From Porphyrobacter sp. AAP82 (lineage in GTDB: Bacteria > Pseudomonadota > Alphaproteobacteria > Sphingomonadales > Sphingomonadaceae): DNA of 55,020 bases. The stretch covers positions 1 to 55,020 of the forward strand of contig NZ_ANFX01000027.1 in the NCBI RefSeq assembly GCF_000331285.1, written 5' to 3'. Under the pieces are notes generated by a model. That model was given only the letters and a program-made list of their open reading frames with translations. It searched no databases and was not told where the DNA came from. This document shows, piece after piece, positions 9,195 through 17,951 of the stretch (positions are counted from its first letter, which is position 1; each line of letters begins with the position of its first letter). The position numbers were made by a program, and so were the translations under genes.

Positions 9195-9989
9195 TCAGTT
9201 GAGCGCCGGGGCCGGCGAGCCGTCGGCGGTCATCGGCACCTTGCCCTGCGCCAGCTGGCGCTCGAACACGACGCGCATCAGGTTCAGCGAGAAGAGGTGC
9301 GCGTAGATCAGCATCAGCATGCCGTTCTTGGCGAGTTCCTCGAGCGTCGCAGCCGGAAGTTCGCGCAGCTTGTTCTCGTCGACCATGCGGAAGCCGCGGT
9401 AGACGAAGGGCTTGTCGGGCATGTCGTTGCGGGTGATCGCGATTTCGCCATCCATCAGGATGTCGAGCTTGGCCAGTTCGTCCATGAACAGCTTGGTGCG
9501 CTGGCCGGCTTCCTCGAAGCGGCGGCAGAAATCGAGAACGCTCTGGGTGTATTCGGTCGGCTCGCCGGCGGGATTGAACAGGGCGATGCCTTCCTCGGTC
9601 TTGCCGAGCAGACCCGCCGAGGGATCGAAGCACAGCGACATGTCGTCGCTGCCCTGCTGGAGCTTGGCGAGGATGAAGGGATAGCGGCGCGCATAGGCGG
9701 GCAGATAGACCGGATCGGTGATCTTGTTATCATCGCCCACGAAGGTGTTGACGCCTTCGTTAAGGCCGAACAGCGCGATCGGCAGGGGGCTGTCGCCGGC
9801 GGTGAAGACGATCGGGAAATCGCGCTGGGCATCGACGAATTCGTCCGAAGTCAGCGGGATCGCGTGGGTCTTGGCGAGATAGGAGGCATCGGTCAGCGAG
9901 CCCACACGCCAGTCGGCATGGTCGCGGCTGTTGAGCGGCAGAAGGTCGTTGTAGAACAGCGGAAGTTGGGGTTGCGGCGCGCTGGCCAT
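9195..9989 (-). CDS. SapC family protein
   Basis: The 264-residue product starts with a PLFYNDLLPLNSRDHADWRV-type N-terminus and carries the SapC-family core (DFPIVFTAGDSPLPIALFGL and the following GVNTFVGDD). SapC was named from the Campylobacter S-layer export region, but most proteobacterial relatives are uncharacterised. There is no signal peptide and no ABC or type I secretion gene next to it, so S-layer secretion is not supported. ATG at 9989; the upstream candidate promoter is at 10061-10089. Confidence 0.88.
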   Translation of the reverse strand: MASAPQPQLPLFYNDLLPLNSRDHADWRVGSLTDASYLAKTHAIPLTSDEFVDAQRDFPIVFTAGDSPLPIALFGLNEGVNTFVGDDNKITDPVYLPAYARRYPFILAKLQQGSDDMSLCFDPSAGLLGKTEEGIALFNPAGEPTEYTQSVLDFCRRFEEAGQRTKLFMDELAKLDILMDGEIAITRNDMPDKPFVYRGFRMVDENKLRELPAATLEELAKNGMLMLIYAHLFSLNLMRVVFERQLAQGKVPMTADGSPAPALN

Positions 9990-10060
9990 GACGAAGTCTC
10001 CGAGAAACGGTAGTGGATGATCCCCTCAGCGGAAAAAATCCTCCCCCGCCGAAAGCGCGG

Positions 10061-10089
10061 CCCTTAGGGCCTTGTGCAGGCCTGCGCAA
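10061..10089 (-). promoter_or_regulatory. Candidate promoter of the sapC-family gene
   Basis: On the minus strand TTGCGC (10089-10084), 17 bases, TAAGGG (10066-10061). The spacing and TTGC core match the candidate promoters at rpsA, purB and rluB. The predicted leader is about 65 bases. Confidence 0.35.
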
Positions 10090-10099
10090 GCCGGGGCGA

Positions 10100-11569
10100 T
10101 CAGGCCTGGCCGGGCAGGCGGACGAGTTTTCCCGGATTGAGCAGCCCGTCCGGATCGAGCGCGGCCTTGATGCGCCCCATCACCGCCAGCGCCACCGGAT
10201 CGTGGAGGCGGGCGAGTTCGTCGATCTTCATCTGCCCGATGCCGTGCTCGGCGCTGATCGATCCGCCCCAGGCGGTGACCAGATCATGGACCCGCGCGCT
10301 GACCGCTTTGCCATCGGCTTCTTCCCACACGCCCCGCACTGCGCCTTCGGGGGCGAGGACATGGAAGTGGACATTGCCGTCACCCAGATGCCCGAAGGCA
10401 ACCGCGCGCGTGCCGGGGAAGGCGGCCTCGACATCGGACACGGCGGCCAGGATGAATTCGGGCATGGCCTCGACCGGCACCGAGATATCGTGCTGCATCG
10501 CCGGGCCAAGCGCGCGCTCGGCGGCGGATATGCCGTCGCGCAAAGCCCAGAAGGCCTCGGCCTGGGTGTGATTGGCGGCGATCACCGCATCGGCGATCAG
10601 CCCGTCCTCGAGCGCCGCGCCGAGCGCGCTCTCCAGCATCTCGCGCAAGGTGGCTGAATCCTGCGCGCTGGAAACACACTCGATCAGCGCGTTCCACGCA
10701 TGGCGTTCCCCCAGCGGGGCGCGGGCCGAAGGCTGGTGGGCGAGCACGCTGCCCAAGCAATGGGCCGGCACGACCTCGAACCCTTCGAGCGCATCGCGCA
10801 GGCCCCGCTCCATCCGGCGCAGCAGCGTGCGCGCCTCAACGATCCCGCCAAGCCCGATCCAGGCGGTCGCGCGGCCGGTGGCGGCCGGCAGCAGCCTGAG
10901 GCACGCCGCGGTGACGATGCCGAGCGTGCCTTCCGAGCCGATCAGCAATTGCTTCAAGTCAAAGCCGCGGTTGTCCTTCTTGAGCGGGGTCATCAGGTCG
11001 AGCACCTCGCCCGTTGCCAGCACCGCCTCCAGCCCCAGCACCTGCGCGCGCATCGTGCCGTGGCGCAGGACCTGCGTGCCGCCCGCATTGGTGGAGATGA
11101 GGCCGCCGATGGTCGCCGAACCCTTGCCGCCGAGGGTAAGGGGAAAGCGCAAGCCCGCCGCCTCCGCCGCCTCGTGAAGGGTCTGAAGGACCACGCCCGC
11201 CTCGCACACGGCCTGTCCGGCCTCTGCCGAAAGGCTGCGGACCGCGTTCATCCGCCGCAGCGACAGGATGATGGCGGTGCCGGTTGCATCGGGGGTCGCG
11301 CCGCCTGCCATGCCGCTGTTGCCGCCCTGCGGGACGATCGGCACGCCGTGCGCAGCGCACAGCTTCACGAGCGCTGCGACCTCTTCGGTCGAGGCCGGTG
11401 CGGCCAGCGCCAGCGCGCGGCCGGTATAGCGCCCGCGCCAGTCGGTCAGCCATGCGTCCATCCGGTCGGGATCGGTGGTCAGACCCCTATCGCCCAACAG
11501 CGCCTGCGCATCGGCAAGGAAGGTGTCGGCACAAAGGGCGGGGCGAGGAGGCGGGGCGGGGTGATTCAT
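10100..11569 (-). CDS. FAD-binding oxidase, GlcD / D-2-hydroxyglutarate dehydrogenase family
   Basis: Predicted flavoprotein that oxidises a D-2-hydroxy acid (glycolate, D-lactate or D-2-hydroxyglutarate). The product is 489 residues, the usual length. The FAD-binding type 4 domain covers about residues 40-220 (VPQGGNSGMAGGATPD is the ADP-binding stretch). The C-terminal FAD-oxidase domain ends with SAEHGIGQMK. ATG at 11569 has GGAGG 5 bases upstream; an open frame extends further to 11830 but has no family similarity. No glcE/glcF partners are adjacent, which favours a single-subunit D-2-hydroxy acid dehydrogenase. The exact substrate is not decided. Confidence 0.92.
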   Translation of the reverse strand: MNHPAPPPRPALCADTFLADAQALLGDRGLTTDPDRMDAWLTDWRGRYTGRALALAAPASTEEVAALVKLCAAHGVPIVPQGGNSGMAGGATPDATGTAIILSLRRMNAVRSLSAEAGQAVCEAGVVLQTLHEAAEAAGLRFPLTLGGKGSATIGGLISTNAGGTQVLRHGTMRAQVLGLEAVLATGEVLDLMTPLKKDNRGFDLKQLLIGSEGTLGIVTAACLRLLPAATGRATAWIGLGGIVEARTLLRRMERGLRDALEGFEVVPAHCLGSVLAHQPSARAPLGERHAWNALIECVSSAQDSATLREMLESALGAALEDGLIADAVIAANHTQAEAFWALRDGISAAERALGPAMQHDISVPVEAMPEFILAAVSDVEAAFPGTRAVAFGHLGDGNVHFHVLAPEGAVRGVWEEADGKAVSARVHDLVTAWGGSISAEHGIGQMKIDELARLHDPVALAVMGRIKAALDPDGLLNPGKLVRLPGQA

Positions 11570-11748
11570 TGTTGCCTCCATGCCACAGTGGCCGAGGAAA
11601 TTGCCAATCCTTTCGCTGGCCCCTCGCGCGCCAGTTAAGCCATGGTTCAAACGCGGATGATAGGTGACACCGACCGAAGCCTGCGCGCAGGTTCCCCGGC
11701 CAGCCTGACCGATCCGCCTTTCGCGCAAGGAGAGAGCGACCCTCGCCG

Positions 11749-12327
11749 ATGCACAGCCTGTTCGCCTTCGCAGCGCCGGTAGCGCTGATGCTGCCGCTGG
11801 TGGCCGAAGCGGTGGACGTGGCCGATCCACCCGCGAGTGCAGAGGAATTCGCTGCGCCTCGGTCCGACGCCCCGGATGCTGGAGGAGGGGACGCGCGGCC
11901 CGGGATCAACCCGCTGGTCGCGTTGCGCCAGTCCTCGGTTGCCCAGCAGGTGCGCATCGATCAGCGCGTGGTGATCCGCATCGCGCCGGCACCGCCCGCC
12001 GCCCGCCAGAACCTCGCCGCCGATCTGCCGCCGCGCGCTTCGGCCCCGCGGTTCGAGGAGCGCGGCAAGGAAAAATGCGTCGGACTCCAGGGCATTGCCG
12101 GGGTGCAGACGGGCAGCGGCAACCGTCTGGTGCTGTTCCTGAGGGATCGCAAGATGCTGTCGGTGAACCTCGAAAAGGCGTGCCGCGCCCGCGATTTCTA
12201 TGCCGGCTTCTATGTCGAGAAGAACAAGGACGGGCAGCTGTGTGTGTCGCGCGACAAGCTGCAATCGCGCACCGGCGCGCGCTGCGAGATCGAGACGATG
12301 CGCCAGCTCGTCGCTGTCCGGGGCTGA
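11749..12327 (+). CDS. Secreted conserved hypothetical protein
   Basis: A 192-residue protein of unknown function. The N-terminus (MHSLFAFAAPVALMLPLVAEAV) looks like a Sec signal peptide. A Pro/Ala/Asp-rich linker runs to about residue 105, then a compact C-terminal region with four Cys residues (C110, C144, C163, C178) suggests two disulfides in the periplasm. AAGGAGAG lies about 20 bases upstream. The downstream rhlE gene follows in the same direction after 146 bases. I do not recognise a named domain. Confidence 0.75.
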   Translation: MHSLFAFAAPVALMLPLVAEAVDVADPPASAEEFAAPRSDAPDAGGGDARPGINPLVALRQSSVAQQVRIDQRVVIRIAPAPPAARQNLAADLPPRASAPRFEERGKEKCVGLQGIAGVQTGSGNRLVLFLRDRKMLSVNLEKACRARDFYAGFYVEKNKDGQLCVSRDKLQSRTGARCEIETMRQLVAVRG

Positions 12328-12473
12328 TACAGCGGGCCGCAAGGCGCGATTCCTTGACTTTTGCCCCCGTTTGCGGGAAAGGCGCGGCGGCCTCAACGCT
12401 CGCGCCTTCGCGCGCGGCAGGCCGGCAATCCCGGCAGCAACCCTGCCCGCTATTCTCGGACACCACAAACCGC

Positions 12474-13922
12474 ATGACCTTCGCCGATCTCGGCCTTTCG
12501 CCCGAATTGCTCAAAGCCGTGGAGGATGCGGGCTACACCACGCCGACCGCGATCCAGGCGCAAGCGATCCCGACCGTGCTGATGATGAAGGACCTCATCG
12601 GCATCGCCCAGACCGGAACGGGCAAGACCGCGAGCTTCGTGCTCCCCATGATCGACGTGATGGCCGCCGGCCGCCGCCGCGCGCTGATGCCGCGCTCGCT
12701 GATCCTCGAGCCGACCCGCGAACTGGCCGCGCAGGTCGCCGAGAATTTCGAGAAATACGGCAAGAACCACGATCTGAAGATGGCGCTGCTGATCGGCGGC
12801 GTGCAGATGGGTGACCAGCTCAAGGCGCTGTCCGACGGCGTCGACGTGCTGATCGCCACCCCGGGCCGGCTCATGGACCTGTTCGAACGCGGCAAGATCA
12901 TGCTCAACGGTTGCGAACTGCTGGTGATCGACGAGGCCGACCGGATGCTCGACATGGGGTTCATTCCCGATATCGAGTTCATCTGCTCGAAGCTCCCCGA
13001 AACCCGCCAGACCATGCTGTTCTCGGCCACCATGCCCGCGCCGATCGAGAAGCTGGCCAAGAAGTTCCTCAACAACCCCAAGCGCATCGAAACCGCGCGC
13101 GCGGCAACCACCAATGCCGACATCACCGCCTTCAAGGTGCCGGTAAAGTCGCGCTCGAAGCGCGAGACGCTGCGCTGGTTCCTCGAGAACGATCTGGTCG
13201 AGAACGCGATCATCTTCGCCAACCGCAAGACCACGGTGCGCGAGCTCAACCAGAGCCTCAACCGCCACGGCTTCCGTTCGAGCGAAATCCACGGCGACAT
13301 GGACCAGTCGAGCCGGATCAAGGAACTCGAGCGGTTCAAGAACGGCGAGGTCAACATCCTCGTCGCCTCCGACGTCGCCGCGCGCGGGCTAGACATCAAG
13401 GGCGTCTCCCACGTCTTCAACTTCGACACGCCGTGGCACCCTGACGATTACGTCCACCGCATCGGCCGCACCGGGCGCGCGGGAGCCAAGGGGCGGGCCT
13501 TCACCTTCGTCGCGGAAGAAGACGCCGAGGCGATCGCCAATGTCGAGAAGCTGACCGGCAGCGCGATCAAGGTGTTCGGCAAGGACGACGTGCGCGTCGA
13601 CCTGTCGGAGGTGCTGGCCCGGGCCGAAGCCGCCAAGGCCGCTGCCGCTGCCACGCCCGCCGATGACGCCGACGAAGCCGTGAGCGAGGAGCGCAAGCCC
13701 CGCCGCGCCCGCGAGGACCGCCTCGAACGCGGCGAGCGCCCGCGCAAGGAACGTCCCCCGCGCGAAGAGCCCCGCGAGGACCGCCCCCGCCGCGAACGCG
13801 CCGAGCGCCCTGACCGGAACGCCGATCGCCGCCCGCGCCGCTACCATGAGGATGACGAACCCGTCCCCGCCGGCGAATGGAACGGCCCGCGCCCGAGCTT
13901 CCTCGACATCGGCTTCGGCTGA
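12474..13922 (+). CDS. rhlE: DEAD-box ATP-dependent RNA helicase, RhlE-like
   Basis: ATP-driven RNA unwinding enzyme acting in ribosome assembly or RNA decay. The product is 482 residues from ATG 12474; the reading frame is open further upstream but that part is not helicase. The Q motif is FADLGLSPELLKAVEDAGY. Motif I is AQTGTGKT (residues 45-52); motif II is VIDEADRMLD; SAT follows in LFSATMPAP, then motif V VASDVAARGLDI and motif VI HRIGRTGRAG. From about residue 390 the tail is rich in Arg, Glu and Pro, likely disordered and RNA-binding. No Shine-Dalgarno is obvious. Confidence 0.95.
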   Translation: MTFADLGLSPELLKAVEDAGYTTPTAIQAQAIPTVLMMKDLIGIAQTGTGKTASFVLPMIDVMAAGRRRALMPRSLILEPTRELAAQVAENFEKYGKNHDLKMALLIGGVQMGDQLKALSDGVDVLIATPGRLMDLFERGKIMLNGCELLVIDEADRMLDMGFIPDIEFICSKLPETRQTMLFSATMPAPIEKLAKKFLNNPKRIETARAATTNADITAFKVPVKSRSKRETLRWFLENDLVENAIIFANRKTTVRELNQSLNRHGFRSSEIHGDMDQSSRIKELERFKNGEVNILVASDVAARGLDIKGVSHVFNFDTPWHPDDYVHRIGRTGRAGAKGRAFTFVAEEDAEAIANVEKLTGSAIKVFGKDDVRVDLSEVLARAEAAKAAAAATPADDADEAVSEERKPRRAREDRLERGERPRKERPPREEPREDRPRRERAERPDRNADRRPRRYHEDDEPVPAGEWNGPRPSFLDIGFG

Positions 13923-13935
13923 GGCCCCTCCCGCG

Positions 13936-14481
13936 ATGCAGGAGTTCGATTATGCCGTTACGCTGTTCGGACTGCTGCTGGGCCTCGCGCTGACCGAGGC
14001 GCTGGCGGGTCTCGCCCGTGCCCTCAAATCCCGGCACCATGTGCGGATCGGCTGGTCGACCGCGCTGCTCGGCATTCTCGTCGCCTGCGATGTCGTGACC
14101 TTCTGGGTCTATGGCTGGCAGATGCGCCAGTTCGTCACGGCAAGCTGGCCGGTGATGTTCGCCGGCTTCATTGTCACCGGCATCTATTTCGTCGCCGCAT
14201 CGCTGATCTTTCCCGCCAGTCCCGAGGAGGATCACGAGGCCCATTTTGCCGCCAATTACCGTTTCGTGCTGGCAGGGGTGATGATCTGCAACATGGCGCT
14301 CATCGCGTGGGTGGCGAGCATCGTCGGCACCGACAACCTCTTCGGCGCGCGCCAGATCGTCATCACGTGGTCGCTGCTTCCGGTGACCCTAGTGGCGATC
14401 GTCGCGCGCGAGCGGGGGATCGTGCTGGGATGCATCTGCTGGCTGATCGCGCTGTATCCGCTCTCGCTGTTCTGGGCCTGA
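13936..14481 (+). CDS. Small multi-spanning membrane protein, unknown function
   Basis: A 181-residue protein with about five hydrophobic helices (for example TLFGLLLGLALTEALAGL and TALLGILVACDVVTFWVYG). The family is common in alphaproteobacteria but has no assigned role that I know. The ATG at 13936 lies 13 bases after the rhlE stop, so co-transcription with rhlE is likely. The open frame extends upstream into rhlE, but the membrane-protein start at MQEFDYAVTLF is much more likely. A 62-base gap separates it from the desaturase-family gene. Confidence 0.82.
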   Translation: MQEFDYAVTLFGLLLGLALTEALAGLARALKSRHHVRIGWSTALLGILVACDVVTFWVYGWQMRQFVTASWPVMFAGFIVTGIYFVAASLIFPASPEEDHEAHFAANYRFVLAGVMICNMALIAWVASIVGTDNLFGARQIVITWSLLPVTLVAIVARERGIVLGCICWLIALYPLSLFWA

Positions 14482-14543
14482 GCTGCCCCTGCGCAAGTTC
14501 GGGCTTAACCAATTCTTGGTCGATCCGGGCGTAACATCCGCGC

Positions 14544-15368
14544 GTGATCGAGACCCTTCTTGAAGCCCTGCGCACCGAAATCGGCAATGTCGCGCCGCTC
14601 GCCGTGCTGTTCGGCGCGCTTGCCTATGTCACGAAGCGCGATGCGCTGGTTGCGGCGGTCCGGCGCGCCCGGCCCGAGATCGTCACCAATCTTGTCCTGC
14701 TGCTGGTCAACGCGCTGATCGTGGTGCCGCTCATCGCAGTGCCGATCCTCACCGGACACTCGCTGCTGCCGCGCGCCGGCGTGCTGGTCGTCTTCTGGGA
14801 GCAGGTGCCCGCCTGGGCCGCGATCCTTGGCGCCATCGTGCTGATGGAGTTTGCCGCCTATTGGCGTCACCGGCTCGAGCATATCCCGATGCTCTGGCCG
14901 GTCCATGCCACGCACCATGCGGACGAGGCGATGAACTGGCTGAGCGTGCGCCGCAAGCACCCGCTGGGCGAGGCGATCGCGCTGCTGATCGACAATCTCG
15001 CGGTGATCCTCCTCGGCCTGCCGTTCTGGGCGATCGGGGTCGGCCTCCTGCTGCGCAGCTGGTGGGGGTATTTCATCCATGCCGACGTGCCGTGGACGCT
15101 GGGCATCTTCGGCAAGGTGCTGATCTCGCCCGCCGCACACCGCCTGCACCACATCCGCGACGAGGAGCTGATGGGCAGCAACTACGGCAACATGCTGACC
15201 CTGTGGGACCAGGTGTTCGGCACCTATGTCGACCCCAAGCCTTACGTGAACTGCGAGACCGGCATCGCCGAAGGCACCCGCGACGCGCTGGGCGAACTCG
15301 CCCGCCCGTTCGAGGCGCGCTACTGGCGCAAGGCCGCAGCGCCATCGGCCGAGCAGCCGGCGGGCTGA
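14544..15368 (+). CDS. Sterol desaturase / fatty acid hydroxylase superfamily protein
   Basis: Predicted membrane di-iron oxygenase acting on a lipid or carotenoid substrate. The 274-residue product has the three histidine clusters: HRLEH at 109-113, HATHH at 121-125 and HRLHH at 199-203, with extra H180 (FIHAD). Hydrophobic helices lie at about 48-70, 90-108 and 145-172. The start is a GTG at 14544. In sphingomonads, relatives include carotenoid 2,2'-hydroxylases as well as uncharacterised lipid hydroxylases; no carotenoid genes are adjacent, so the substrate is open. It is convergent with the uvrD-like gene, and both stop codons sit in one short hairpin. Confidence 0.88.
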   Translation: MIETLLEALRTEIGNVAPLAVLFGALAYVTKRDALVAAVRRARPEIVTNLVLLLVNALIVVPLIAVPILTGHSLLPRAGVLVVFWEQVPAWAAILGAIVLMEFAAYWRHRLEHIPMLWPVHATHHADEAMNWLSVRRKHPLGEAIALLIDNLAVILLGLPFWAIGVGLLLRSWWGYFIHADVPWTLGIFGKVLISPAAHRLHHIRDEELMGSNYGNMLTLWDQVFGTYVDPKPYVNCETGIAEGTRDALGELARPFEARYWRKAAAPSAEQPAG

Positions 15369-15379
15369 GCCTTCAGCCC
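15362..15379. terminator. Short hairpin holding two convergent stop codons
   Basis: GGGCTGA (15362-15368) and TCAGCCC (15373-15379) form a perfect 7-bp stem with loop GCCT. The TGA of the desaturase-family gene and the TGA of the minus-strand helicase lie within the arms. There is no T tract on either side, so terminator function is only a possibility. Confidence 0.35.
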
Positions 15380-17679
15380 AACACCGTCACAAACGAATCC
15401 AGCACCCGCTTCTCGCCCGCCTCTTCGAAGAGGATGGTGAGCTTGTTGCCTTCCTGATCGATCACGCAGCCCGTGCCGAACTTGGCGTGGGTGACCATTG
15501 CACCGATGGCGATGTCGGAGCGCGCGGGCGCGGCGAAGCTGGCCGCTGACCGCGTGCTTTCGGGAATGCGGGCGGGCCGCGCGTCGTATCCGCTGGCGAT
15601 CGCGCGCTGCCAGCCGGGGCCGCGCTGCTGGGCGCGCTCGGGGCGGTCACGCGCGACATGTGCGAAGGGGTCGTCCTGCTCGCTCCAGTTCGCCCGCCAC
15701 AGCGATGCGCCGCCGGTGAGTGTCGTCTCGCTGTCGATATGCTCCGCGGGCAATTCGTCGATGAAGCGCGAGGGGATCGAGCTGGTCCACTGGCCATAGA
15801 TCCGGCGATTGGCGGCGTGGAAAATGGTGCAATGCCGCCGCGCCCGCGTGATCGCGACATAGGCGAGGCGGCGTTCCTCCTCGAGGCTGGCAAGCCCGCC
15901 TTCGTCGATGGCGCGCTGCGAGGGGAAGACGCCTTCCTCCCAGCCGGGCAGGAACACGTTGTCGAATTCGAGGCCCTTGGCGGCGTGAATCGTCATGATC
16001 GTCACCGTCTCGCCTTCATTGGCGCGGTCATTGTCCATGACGAGGCTGACATGTTCGAGGAAATCGCCGAGCGTCAGATACTCCTCCATCGCCCGCGCGA
16101 GTTCGGAGAGGTTCTCGGCGCGGCCTGCGCTTTCCGGCGAACGGTCGGCGGCGAGCATGGCGTTGTAGCCGCTCTCCTCCATCACCAGCCGCAGCAGGTC
16201 CGCCGGGCTGAGAGTTTCGGCCTGCTGCCGCCAGTGCAGAAACTGGCGCATCAGCCCGCCGATCGTGATGGCGGAGCGCCTGGGCAGCTCGTCGCTGTCG
16301 GCCAGTTGCAGCGCGGCCGCCGCCAGTGGCAGTCCGGTGCGCCGTGCGTGGGTGTGCATCGCCTCCAGCGCCTTGGCGCCGAGCCCGCGCTTGGGGACAT
16401 TGTGGATGCGCTCGAAGGCGAGATCGTCCTGCGGCTGCGCGATCAGGCGCAGATAGGCCAGCGCATCGCGGATTTCGGCGCGCTCGTAGAAGCGGAAACC
16501 CCCGATGATGCGGTAGGCGATGCCGATCTGGATGAAGCGGTCCTCGAACTCGCGGGTCTGATACTGCGCGCGCACGAGGATCGCCACCTGGTCGAGCCCC
16601 GCGCCCTCCCGCTCCAGCCGCTCGATCGCCTCGCCCACCCGGCGCGCTTCCTCGGGCGCATCCCACACGCCGATCACCTTGACCTTCTCGCCGCCATTGA
16701 CCTCGGTCCACAGGGTCTTGTCGTGGCGCTGCGAATTCTCGGCGATCAGCCCCGATGCCGCGCCGAGGATGTGCGGGGTGGAGCGGTAGTTCTGTTCGAG
16801 CCGGATCACTTCCGCGCCCGGAAAATCTTTCTCGAAGCGGAGAATATTGGCGACCTCCGCACCGCGCCATGAATAGATCGACTGGTCATCGTCGCCAACG
16901 ACGCAGATGTTCCTGTGCCCCTGCGCCAGCAGCCGCAGCCACAGGTACTGGACCGCGTTGGTGTCCTGATATTCGTCCACCATGATGTAGCGGAAGCGGC
17001 GCTGGTAATCGGCGAGGATGTCGCGGTGCGTCTTGAGGATCGTGACCATGTGCAGCATCAGATCGCCGAAATCGCAGGCGTTCAATTGCCGCAGCCGCTC
17101 CTGATAGCGGGCGTAGAGCGCGGTGCCCTTGCCATTGGCATAGGCCTCGTTTTCGGTGGCATCGAGGTCGGCCGGGCCGAGGCCGCGGTTCTTCCAGCGG
17201 TCGATGAGCCCGGCGAGCTGGCGCGCGGGCCAGCGCTTCTCGTCAAGCTCGGCCTCGGCAATCAGCTGCTTGAGAAGCCGCAGCTGATCGTCGGTGTCGA
17301 TGATGGTGTAATTGTGCTGCAAGCCGACCAGCTCGGCATGGCGGCGCAGCATCTTGGCGCAGATCGAATGGAAGGTGCCGAGCCACGGCAGCCCCTCCGC
17401 CGCCGGGCCGAGATGGTGCGCCACGCGCTCGCGCATTTCCCGGGCCGCCTTGTTGGTGAAGGTCACGCACAGGATTTGCGAGGGGTAGGCGCGGCCCGTT
17501 GCCACCAGATGCGCAAGACGGGCGGTGAGCGCGGCGGTCTTGCCGGTCCCGGCGCCCGCCAGCATCAGCACCGGGCCCTCGGTCGTAAGCACGGCGGCGC
17601 GCTGCGGCGGGTTCAATCGCGCGGCATAGGCAGGCACCGACTCGACCGGAGTGGCAGGGGAGGGCAAGGTCTTGCTCAT
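15373..17679 (-). CDS. uvrD: UvrD/PcrA-type ATP-dependent DNA helicase
   Basis: Superfamily 1A 3'-5' helicase for nucleotide excision and mismatch repair. The product is 768 residues. Walker A AGAGTGKT is at residues 41-48, preceded by LNPPQRAAV (Q motif). DEYQDTN is motif II, VGDDDQSIYSWRGA motif III, and LAYVAITRAR is motif VI. The C-terminal linker ends in a Tudor-like segment (MVTHAKFGTGCVIDQEGNKL). The frame is open to 17937, but the ATG at 17679 gives the family start. A LexA box 11 bases upstream makes it an SOS gene. PcrA is a synonym I cannot exclude. Confidence 0.95.
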   Translation of the reverse strand: MSKTLPSPATPVESVPAYAARLNPPQRAAVLTTEGPVLMLAGAGTGKTAALTARLAHLVATGRAYPSQILCVTFTNKAAREMRERVAHHLGPAAEGLPWLGTFHSICAKMLRRHAELVGLQHNYTIIDTDDQLRLLKQLIAEAELDEKRWPARQLAGLIDRWKNRGLGPADLDATENEAYANGKGTALYARYQERLRQLNACDFGDLMLHMVTILKTHRDILADYQRRFRYIMVDEYQDTNAVQYLWLRLLAQGHRNICVVGDDDQSIYSWRGAEVANILRFEKDFPGAEVIRLEQNYRSTPHILGAASGLIAENSQRHDKTLWTEVNGGEKVKVIGVWDAPEEARRVGEAIERLEREGAGLDQVAILVRAQYQTREFEDRFIQIGIAYRIIGGFRFYERAEIRDALAYLRLIAQPQDDLAFERIHNVPKRGLGAKALEAMHTHARRTGLPLAAAALQLADSDELPRRSAITIGGLMRQFLHWRQQAETLSPADLLRLVMEESGYNAMLAADRSPESAGRAENLSELARAMEEYLTLGDFLEHVSLVMDNDRANEGETVTIMTIHAAKGLEFDNVFLPGWEEGVFPSQRAIDEGGLASLEEERRLAYVAITRARRHCTIFHAANRRIYGQWTSSIPSRFIDELPAEHIDSETTLTGGASLWRANWSEQDDPFAHVARDRPERAQQRGPGWQRAIASGYDARPARIPESTRSAASFAAPARSDIAIGAMVTHAKFGTGCVIDQEGNKLTILFEEAGEKRVLDSFVTVLG

Positions 17680-17689
17680 CGCTTCATGC

Positions 17690-17721
17690 GAACAGGTAGG
17701 GAACAATTGCGTCCGGAGCAA
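17690..17721 (-). promoter_or_regulatory. LexA operator and promoter of the uvrD-like gene
   Basis: On the minus strand GTTCCCTACCTGTTC (17704-17690) is a GTTC-N7-GTTC LexA box that differs from the recA box at a single base. It overlaps a candidate -10 TACCTG (17698-17693), 17 bases downstream of TTGCTC (17721-17716). LexA would therefore block the -10 here. The predicted 5' leader is only a few bases. Confidence 0.82.
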
Positions 17722-17951
17722 GCCGCGAGGCTCCCGCGGACACAGGCTTGCGGTGGGCCGAATTTCGGACTGCCGTCTTCCAGCCACATTTGCCGCCCGG
17801 GCGGGCCGCTGGCAGGACGCGCAGGCACTCGCGTGATTGCCCCGGCCGGGCGCTGCCCCATATTGAAGGGGTCCGGTTTGCGAGGGGTCGTGCGGCCTGA
17901 CAGGTGATTTCGCGTTCGTCGTGCTTGGGTCAGTCAATGATGGAGTTACCC

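Noticed and set aside
11635..11649. TTAA-N7-TTCA, resembling a CtrA site
   Set aside because: One mismatch to TTAA-N7-TTAA and no cell-cycle gene nearby; a single near-match is expected by chance.
11570..11830. N-terminal extension of the FAD oxidase
   Set aside because: The extra residues are Arg/Pro-rich and unlike the family, and a strong ribosome-binding site precedes the ATG at 11569.
17705..17951. A further copy of the hairpin element upstream of the uvrD-like gene
   Set aside because: CCGCGAGGCTCCCGCGG looks similar at first, but lacks the tetraloop-closed stem and the TCCTCGGC block.
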